26,978 bases of DNA, taken from the NCBI GenBank assembly GCA_045646385.1, contig JAZRKQ010000031.1:1-26978 (forward strand), given 5' to 3'. The DNA is from SIG455 sp045646385. Lineage in GTDB: Bacteria > Bacillota > Clostridia > UMGS1810. Shown one piece after another: positions 21,583 to 26,978 of the stretch (position 1 is the stretch's first letter; each line of letters begins with the position of its first letter). The notes under the pieces were generated by a model. The model was not told where the DNA came from, ran no database searches, and worked only from the letters and a program-made list of their open reading frames with translations. The position numbers and the translations under genes are program-made.

Positions 21583-22881
21583 TTATTCAGGTATTTCTTC
21601 TCCGAGAATAATGGTTATTGTTTTATATGCACCGCTTCGCCATACTTTAAGGTCAAATCTGTCCCCTACTGTATGCTTGTTTTTAAGTTCGTTGAGTTCA
21701 TCAACTGTTTCAACTTTTTTACCGTCTGCCTCTACAATTATATCACCAATCTGCACACCCGACATATACGCAGGTGAATTGGGGCTCATACTCGACACAT
21801 ATATGCCGACTTTCATATCATATGCTTTTGCCATCTGCTCTGTAATATTTCTGCCGCCAACGCCAATTACAGGACGTCCTCTTACATATCCGCTCTGGAG
21901 AAGATCGTCAATAATGGGTTTTGCCTCGTCTATAGGAATTGCAAAGCCAAGTCCTTCAAGTTGGTCTGACGAAATTTTGGCAGTATTGATACCTATAACT
22001 TCGCCATACTGATTAACAAGCGGACCGCCGGAATTACCGGGGTTGATTGCGGCATTTGTCTGCAAAAGTGTCAGTTGCTTATTATCAACAGTTATAGAAC
22101 GGTTAAGTGCGCTGATGATACCGTCTGTAACAGTACCTGCAAACTCCTGTCCTAAAGGATTGCCAATAGCAACGGCAAGTTCGCCGACTTCAAGTTCTGA
22201 ACTGTTGCCAAGTGTTGCATAAGGGAATGTACCCTCTATTTTTAAAACAGCAAGGTCAGTTCTGGAATCAGAACCTTTAAGAGTTGCTTTATACTCTTCA
22301 CCTGTGTTTGTAATAACATAAATTTCGCTTGCACCTTCTATAACATGATAGTTGGTTACAACATAGCCATCTTCACTTATAATAACACCAGAGCCGCTTC
22401 CGGATTCAACTGTTTGGTCATCACCATAATATCCGTCAGGTAAAAAACCGTAAATACCATAGCGTTGCATATTATTATAAGTCACCTTATTTACAACGCC
22501 GACAACTGCAGGACCAACTTTTTTTGCTATTTCCGGAATAGTAAGAACTTTTCTGTTGCCCGACGATATAATTCCGTGTGCAACATCGTCGGAAGTCGAA
22601 GTTTCGGGAACTTGAACATTTCCCTGAAGTTGCTGCAATGTTATGGAATTATCTTTCACCATAGGAGATATAAGTGCATAACCCGAAACAGTTACAGCAA
22701 CCGCCAGAATTACAGATAAAATTGCAACCGGCAACTTAACAGTCTTTTTTGAAAAATTACTTAATCTTTTCTTTGAACGTATTTTTTTATTGGTGTCCTC
22801 CGGTTCATAAGTAAATTCATTATAAGCACCGTGAGTAGTATTAGTTTGAAAATCATCATTATGCCACTGATAATTATCCAT
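21583..22881 (-). CDS. htrA: HtrA/DegP-type serine protease, membrane-anchored, with PDZ domain
   Basis: A 432-residue S1C protease. An N-terminal cytoplasmic segment (1-48) is followed by one membrane helix (about 50-72), so the protease faces the outside. Catalytic triad: His179 (VVTNYHVIEGA), Asp209 (SRTDLAVLKI), Ser284 (NPGNSGGPLVN). A PDZ domain fills about 335-425. It degrades misfolded exported proteins. GGAGGG lies ahead of the ATG at 22881. The gene follows the two-component system, suggesting (but not proving) control by it, as with CssRS and htrA in Bacillus. It ends with its own terminator. Confidence 0.95.
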   Translation of the reverse strand: MDNYQWHNDDFQTNTTHGAYNEFTYEPEDTNKKIRSKKRLSNFSKKTVKLPVAILSVILAVAVTVSGYALISPMVKDNSITLQQLQGNVQVPETSTSDDVAHGIISSGNRKVLTIPEIAKKVGPAVVGVVNKVTYNNMQRYGIYGFLPDGYYGDDQTVESGSGSGVIISEDGYVVTNYHVIEGASEIYVITNTGEEYKATLKGSDSRTDLAVLKIEGTFPYATLGNSSELEVGELAVAIGNPLGQEFAGTVTDGIISALNRSITVDNKQLTLLQTNAAINPGNSGGPLVNQYGEVIGINTAKISSDQLEGLGFAIPIDEAKPIIDDLLQSGYVRGRPVIGVGGRNITEQMAKAYDMKVGIYVSSMSPNSPAYMSGVQIGDIIVEADGKKVETVDELNELKNKHTVGDRFDLKVWRSGAYKTITIILGEEIPE

Positions 22882-22971
22882 AATTAATCCCTCCTGTTAA
22901 ATCAATTACATTTATATCTTAAAATAAAAATTTTAAAATAAAACATACAAATTATTAATAATTTGTAAACA

Positions 22972-24387
22972 TCATACTGTTGTAAGTGAAAATACAAATT
23001 TAGTATACTTATCAGGTTCGCTATCAACCCATATTTTTTCGCCATGATGATTAAGCAGATTTTTTACGATAAAAAGTCCTAATCCAACTCCATTTTTATC
23101 ACTGCTTCGTGAATCGTCTGTTTTATAAAACCTGTCAAAAATGAATTTAAGTTTATCAGGCTCTATTCCCTGCCCCGAATTTTTTATTTCAACATATGCT
23201 TTTTTACCGGTCATCCACGTTCTTATCCATATATTTCCGTCTTCAGGTGTAAATTTTACAGCATTGTGCAGAAGATTTGTTACAACCTGAGTTACAGCAT
23301 CACTATCGGCAAACACATCTGAAACATCATCATTAAGGTTTAATTCAACTTCAATATTTTTATCATTAATATTTGTTTCAAATTTAAAAAGCGTCTGAGC
23401 CACAAGTTCATTTATATTAAATGCTGTTTTATTTAATTGAAATTCGCCATCCTCCATCTTGGAAATACTGAGCAAATCATTAACTAAGCGTGATAGCCGC
23501 TTAGTTTCATTAAGCGCAATTTTAAGGTATTTATCCTGTTCGTCTTTCGATATTGTACCATCTAAAATCCCCTCTATAAAACCCGATATAGTAGTCATAG
23601 GAGTTCTGAGTTCATGGGATACATTCGCCACAAAAGAACTACGCATATTCTCTAAATTTTCCAAACTTGTAGCCATAGCATTAAAATTGGTTGCAAGTTC
23701 GCCTATTTCATCTTCACCCTTATATTCAACACGTCTTTCAAAATTACCTTTGGCAAACTCGGTAACGGCATTGCTCATATTCTTGATGGGTTTGGTAATC
23801 CTTTTTGAAATAAAATAATAAAGCACAACAGAAAAACACAACGCAACAAGCGACATAGAAACAAAATTTTTGAAAATCCGCCAGTTCATACTGCGTATTT
23901 CGGGAACCGGCATATTAAATACCACCCCGCCGAAAATCTCACCATTATTGTACATTGGTGCACCTACAGTTAAAGTAGGTTCATTGAAAAAATCGTCCAG
24001 CAATCCCGTTTTATGATATTCCTCGCCTTTTAATATAGGCTTTGCAAGATTATCACTCATATGTGCACCAATGTATGTGGCCTTATTAAGACCTGATACT
24101 GTTACTATAGTTCCGCTTTTATCAAAAACTATTATAGATGCCTCCGTATTGGCGGTTATTGAATCTATAACCGAGCGATATATGCTTATTATCGGTGTAG
24201 AATTTGAAGAAATCGCAATAGACGACAGTTCGCTTATTTTGGGAACATTCTGTTTCAAAGTTTTTATTTTTTCGTCCATAGCGCTATCAGTAAGTATACT
24301 GAAAAAGAAAGAACCTGCAATAATGAAAGAAAGCATAACTACACATAGTCCGCCTAAAATAAGACTTTTAAGTATACTCCTTTTCAT
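22972..24387 (-). CDS. Sensor histidine kinase
   Basis: A 471-residue membrane kinase: TM1 about 8-31, an extracellular sensor region of ~140 residues (SIIVFDKSGTIVTVSG and PMYNNGEIFGGVVF suggest a PAS/Cache-like fold), TM2 about 172-195, HAMP about 196-248, HisKA with phosphorylated His258 (NVSHELRTPMTTISG), then HATPase_c with N box (LLHNAVKF), G1 (IKNSGQGIEPDK) and G2 (GVGLGLFIVKNLL). The start at 24387 has GAGG eight bases upstream; the GTG at 24396 overlaps that site. It lies 19 bases after the response regulator, in one operon. The signal is probably envelope stress, given the htrA neighbour. Confidence 0.93.
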   Translation of the reverse strand: MKRSILKSLILGGLCVVMLSFIIAGSFFFSILTDSAMDEKIKTLKQNVPKISELSSIAISSNSTPIISIYRSVIDSITANTEASIIVFDKSGTIVTVSGLNKATYIGAHMSDNLAKPILKGEEYHKTGLLDDFFNEPTLTVGAPMYNNGEIFGGVVFNMPVPEIRSMNWRIFKNFVSMSLVALCFSVVLYYFISKRITKPIKNMSNAVTEFAKGNFERRVEYKGEDEIGELATNFNAMATSLENLENMRSSFVANVSHELRTPMTTISGFIEGILDGTISKDEQDKYLKIALNETKRLSRLVNDLLSISKMEDGEFQLNKTAFNINELVAQTLFKFETNINDKNIEVELNLNDDVSDVFADSDAVTQVVTNLLHNAVKFTPEDGNIWIRTWMTGKKAYVEIKNSGQGIEPDKLKFIFDRFYKTDDSRSSDKNGVGLGLFIVKNLLNHHGEKIWVDSEPDKYTKFVFSLTTV

Positions 24388-24406
24388 TACTCCCACCTCT
24401 TTAAGA

Positions 24407-25093
24407 TTATTTACTTATTTCAAATTTGTATCCTACACCCCAGACCGTTTTAAGTTGCCATTGGTCTGAGTAAGGTTCAAGTTTTTCACGAAGACGCTTA
24501 ATATGAACGTCAACCGTTCGTGAATCGCCAAAAAAGTCGTATCCCCAAACTTGGTCAAGCAACTGGTCACGTGTAAAAACAGTATTTGCATGGTTACATA
24601 AAAAATACAGAAGTTCCAGTTCTTTAGGCGGTATTTCCACTTTATCCCCGTCGAGTTTAAGTTCGTAAGTATCAAGATTTATATTAAGATTTGGGTAATC
24701 TATCTCTTTTCTGTTAGTTGCTTTGTTATCTGCCCTGCGCAGAACAGCCTTTACCCTCGCACCGAGTTCCTTTGATTCAAACGGTTTTACCATATAATCA
24801 TCTGCACCCAGTTCAAGACCAAGCACTTTGTCAATAGTTTCTCCTTTTGCAGTAAGCATTATAATCGGCACAGTGCTTGTTTTACGGATTTCTTTTAAAA
24901 CATCAAGCCCATTCATTACAGGAAGCATAATATCAAGTATAATTGCAGACGGTTTTATCTTTTCAAAATCCGAAATTGCCGCACCGCCATCGTATGAGCA
25001 ATACACCTCAAACCCCTCTTTTTCAAGATAAAGACGTATGAGTTCGCAAATATTAACATCGTCGTCCACAACCAAAATTTTGTCCGCACGCAT
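24407..25093 (-). CDS. OmpR/PhoB-family response regulator
   Basis: A 228-residue regulator. Receiver domain 1-~118 with acidic pocket (VVDDD), phospho-acceptor Asp54 (IILDIMLP), the Thr of IIMLTAK and Lys of MVKPF. The winged-helix domain (about 130-226) shows IPPKELELLYFL, RDQLLDQVWGYDF and SRTVDVHIKRLREKL, typical of PhoB/WalR types. The start ATG at 25093 has GAGGTG upstream; the GTG at 25102 is inside that site. It is first of the two-component operon, divergent from the subtilisin gene. Confidence 0.95.
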   Translation of the reverse strand: MRADKILVVDDDVNICELIRLYLEKEGFEVYCSYDGGAAISDFEKIKPSAIILDIMLPVMNGLDVLKEIRKTSTVPIIMLTAKGETIDKVLGLELGADDYMVKPFESKELGARVKAVLRRADNKATNRKEIDYPNLNINLDTYELKLDGDKVEIPPKELELLYFLCNHANTVFTRDQLLDQVWGYDFFGDSRTVDVHIKRLREKLEPYSDQWQLKTVWGVGYKFEISK

Positions 25094-25223
25094 TATTATC
25101 ACCTCTGTAATTTAAGTATATCATAAAACTGCCAAAAAAACAGTATATTTTGTGAACAAATTTTTCTTGTTTTTTTCATATTATATATTAAATTAAAAAT
25201 CAACCACACAAAGGAGTGATAGA
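25094..25223. promoter_or_regulatory. Divergent intergenic region between the two-component operon and the subtilisin gene
   Basis: For the minus strand there is an extended -10 type promoter, TGATATACT (-10 TATACT at 25120-25115), with no good -35. For the plus strand only weak candidates are seen (TTCTTG near 25167 with an AT-rich -10 near 25190). AAAGGAGTGAT at 25210-25220 is the subtilisin ribosome binding site. Confidence 0.5.
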
Positions 25224-26237
25224 TTGAATTTTAAAATAAATGACTGCAAAGTGATAAAAACACGCATTGCACAACGCAATGAGATTATAGATTATGGTAT
25301 TAAAATGGTAGGCGCTCCGCTTGAGTGGGACGAAACTATGGGCGAGGATATTAAAATAGGTGTTATTGACACCGGCATCTGCGCAGACCACATAGACCTT
25401 AAAGGCAGAATACGCGACTGCGCTAATTTTACAGGCGGATCGCTTGATGATATAGAGGATAAAAACGGACACGGTACTCACGTTGCAGGTATTATCTGTG
25501 CAGAAAAAAACGGGATTGGAGTTGTAGGAGTAGCGCCAAAGGCAGATTTATACATTGCAAAAGCCTTCGATGCAGACGGCAAAACCACATATCCGTCAAT
25601 AGCGAAAAGTCTTAACTGGATGATAGATAAAAAAGTAGATGTTATAAATATGTCGTTTTCTTCGGATATTTCTACAAACGAATACAAAAACCTTATAGCA
25701 AAAACCTCTGCCGCAGGTATAAGCATGATTTGCGCCGCAGGAAACGAAGGGCACGAGAGAGATAATACAATCGGATATCCGGCAAACTTTCGTGAAACTA
25801 TTGCTGTAACAGCAGTAGACATAAACAGAAAAATTGCTGATTTTTCATCGTGCGGCGGTGAAGCAGAAATTGCTGCTGCCGGAAAAGATATTTATTCCAC
25901 ATATCTTAACGGTGGGTATGCCACATTAAGCGGAACATCGATGGCAACGCCTATTATAACCGGTGCGGCGGCGATACTTCACGGTAAATGTCTGCTTAGA
26001 TACGACAGAAAGTTATCTCCGCAAGAATTAAGACTTCTGCTCAACATCTACACCGACAAACTTGGTGACAGAGGGCGTGACAGACAATACGGATACGGAT
26101 TGTTCTCGTTCGGAAGAATCGGCACTACAGAATATATATACAGCAGTATGGGCAATGAAAAGTCTTCTGTAGCATCATACGGAAAAAATGACAGATTCAG
26201 CCGCGCATATGATATGATGATGAAACTTATGTATTAA
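25224..26237 (+). CDS. Subtilisin-like (S8) serine protease, intracellular type
   Basis: A 337-residue subtilase. Catalytic residues: Asp49 (IGVIDTGICADH), His83 (NGHGTHVAGI), oxyanion Asn174 (CAAGNEGH) and Ser239 (LSGTSMATP). There is no signal peptide and only ~25 residues ahead of the IKMVGAPLEW segment that opens the catalytic domain, as in intracellular serine proteases (ISP) of Bacillus. The LIPY-type inhibitory motif of ISPs is not seen. The start is a TTG at 25224 fixed by AGGAGTGAT eight bases upstream. It is the only plus-strand gene, divergent from the response regulator. Role: turnover of cytoplasmic proteins, often in stationary phase or sporulation (family knowledge). Confidence 0.92.
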   Translation: MNFKINDCKVIKTRIAQRNEIIDYGIKMVGAPLEWDETMGEDIKIGVIDTGICADHIDLKGRIRDCANFTGGSLDDIEDKNGHGTHVAGIICAEKNGIGVVGVAPKADLYIAKAFDADGKTTYPSIAKSLNWMIDKKVDVINMSFSSDISTNEYKNLIAKTSAAGISMICAAGNEGHERDNTIGYPANFRETIAVTAVDINRKIADFSSCGGEAEIAAAGKDIYSTYLNGGYATLSGTSMATPIITGAAAILHGKCLLRYDRKLSPQELRLLLNIYTDKLGDRGRDRQYGYGLFSFGRIGTTEYIYSSMGNEKSSVASYGKNDRFSRAYDMMMKLMY

Positions 26238-26264
26238 AAATGCTCCCCTGAAACGGGGAGCATT
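26236..26264. terminator. Bidirectional terminator between the subtilisin gene and folD
   Basis: Ten-base stem AATGCTCCCC/GGGGAGCATT (26239-26248 with 26255-26264). It has a T-run on the minus strand (26240-26236) and a weaker one on the plus strand, serving both converging genes. Confidence 0.85.
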
Positions 26265-26268
26265 AATT

Positions 26269-26978
26269 TTACATATTATTTGCTTTTTTTGCAGCGGTAA
26301 CTGTATTTTTCATAAGCGTTACTATAGTCATAGGTCCAACACCACCGGGAACTGGAGTAATTGCCGATGTAAGCGGTGCAACAGAGTCAAAATCAACGTC
26401 GCCAACGAGTTTTTTATTCTCAAGTCTGTTCATACCAACGTCTATAACAACTGCGCCCTCTTTAACATATTCATCAGTAATCATCTGTGCCCTGCCGACA
26501 GCCGCAACCAAAACATCTGCAGTTTTGCAGATTTCTTTTAAGTTGCGTGTTTTGGAATGGCAGATAGTAACAGTAGCATTTTTATGCAGCAAAAGCATTG
26601 CCATAGGCTTTCCTACAATATTACTTCTGCCGACAACAACACAGTTTTTACCCTCAAGGTCAATACCTGATTCTGCAATAAGTTCCATTATACCTGCAGG
26701 TGTGCACGGCAGAAAATCAAAATCACCTATCATTATTTTACCTACGTTTACCGGGTGGAACGCATCAACGTCTTTTTCGGGAACAATCGTATTTAAAACA
26801 GTTTTTTCATCAATATGTTTGGGCAGGGGCAACTGCACCAATATACCATGAATGTCCTTTTTGTTATTTAAAGTGCGTACAAGTTCCAGAAGTTCTTCCT
26901 GAGTGGTTTCTGCCGGAAGTGCGTATTTTTCTGAGTGCATTCCAAGCTCGGTGCACATTGCTTCCTTGCGACCTACAT
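26269..26978 (-). CDS. folD: FolD bifunctional methylenetetrahydrofolate dehydrogenase/cyclohydrolase, C-terminal part
   Basis: A partial gene cut by the right edge; the frame stays open to the last base and reads VGRKEAMCTELG there, as inside a FolD protein, so the ATG at 26958 is internal and about 50 N-terminal residues are missing. FolD interconverts methylene-, methenyl- and formyl-tetrahydrofolate using NADP. Hallmarks: GILVQLPLPKHI, DVDAFHPVNVGKI, PCTPAGIMELI, VVGRSNIVGKPMAMLL and the C-terminal PVPGGVGPMTI. Confidence 0.95.
   Translation of the reverse strand, partial: VGRKEAMCTELGMHSEKYALPAETTQEELLELVRTLNNKKDIHGILVQLPLPKHIDEKTVLNTIVPEKDVDAFHPVNVGKIMIGDFDFLPCTPAGIMELIAESGIDLEGKNCVVVGRSNIVGKPMAMLLLHKNATVTICHSKTRNLKEICKTADVLVAAVGRAQMITDEYVKEGAVVIDVGMNRLENKKLVGDVDFDSVAPLTSAITPVPGGVGPMTIVTLMKNTVTAAKKANNM

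Noticed and set aside
24071..24469. Plus-strand frames over the histidine kinase and other genes (also 21563-22012, 14586-15167)
   Set aside because: Each lies opposite a well-identified gene with conserved catalytic motifs and lacks its own start signals.

Overview
The window looks like a low-GC, spore-forming Firmicute (class Clostridia, probably a gut or anaerobic lineage). Evidence: strong AGGAGG ribosome binding sites, TTGACA/TATAAT promoters with 17-base spacers, an SLH-anchored surface protein, an intracellular-type subtilisin and Spo0A-box-like motifs. TGA is used as a normal stop. Almost everything is on the minus strand; only the subtilisin gene near the right end is on the plus strand. 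I could not assign a genus.

Left backbone (1-5040): the start of a cysteine synthase gene cut by the window edge, a Na+/phosphate cotransporter with a PhoU-like tail, the two-subunit malonate transporter madL-madM with no decarboxylase genes beside it, and a YidE/AspT-type transporter. Several of these carry a clear promoter and an intrinsic terminator.

Accessory island (about 5050-12840): visibly more AT-rich and bounded by two imperfect direct copies of a ~140-base structured sequence. In transcription order (right to left) it holds a recombinase-domain-only protein, a SHOCT-like/KilA-N protein, a large serine recombinase, a P-loop ATPase translationally coupled to a TPR protein (a likely conflict or defence pair), and three small genes, one of them broken. 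All three small genes have doublets of Spo0A-box-like motifs just ahead of the ribosome binding site. A perfect 30-base palindrome lies at the left end.

Right backbone (12900-26978): a GH13 alpha-amylase family enzyme, a flavoprotein overlapping an RpiR-type regulator, a cold-shock protein with a two-hairpin leader, a YigZ/IMPACT protein, then the most interesting locus. There, a cobalamin riboswitch followed by three successive terminator hairpins controls an operon of two secreted proteins. The first carries a transcobalamin-like beta domain (DUF4430 type), an alpha/alpha-toroid region, a PEGA domain and three SLH domains; the second is a membrane-anchored DUF4430 protein. Together they read as a surface corrinoid-capture system resembling vertebrate intrinsic factor or transcobalamin. 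It is followed by an HtrA protease, a two-component system, the divergent subtilisin, and folD cut by the right edge.
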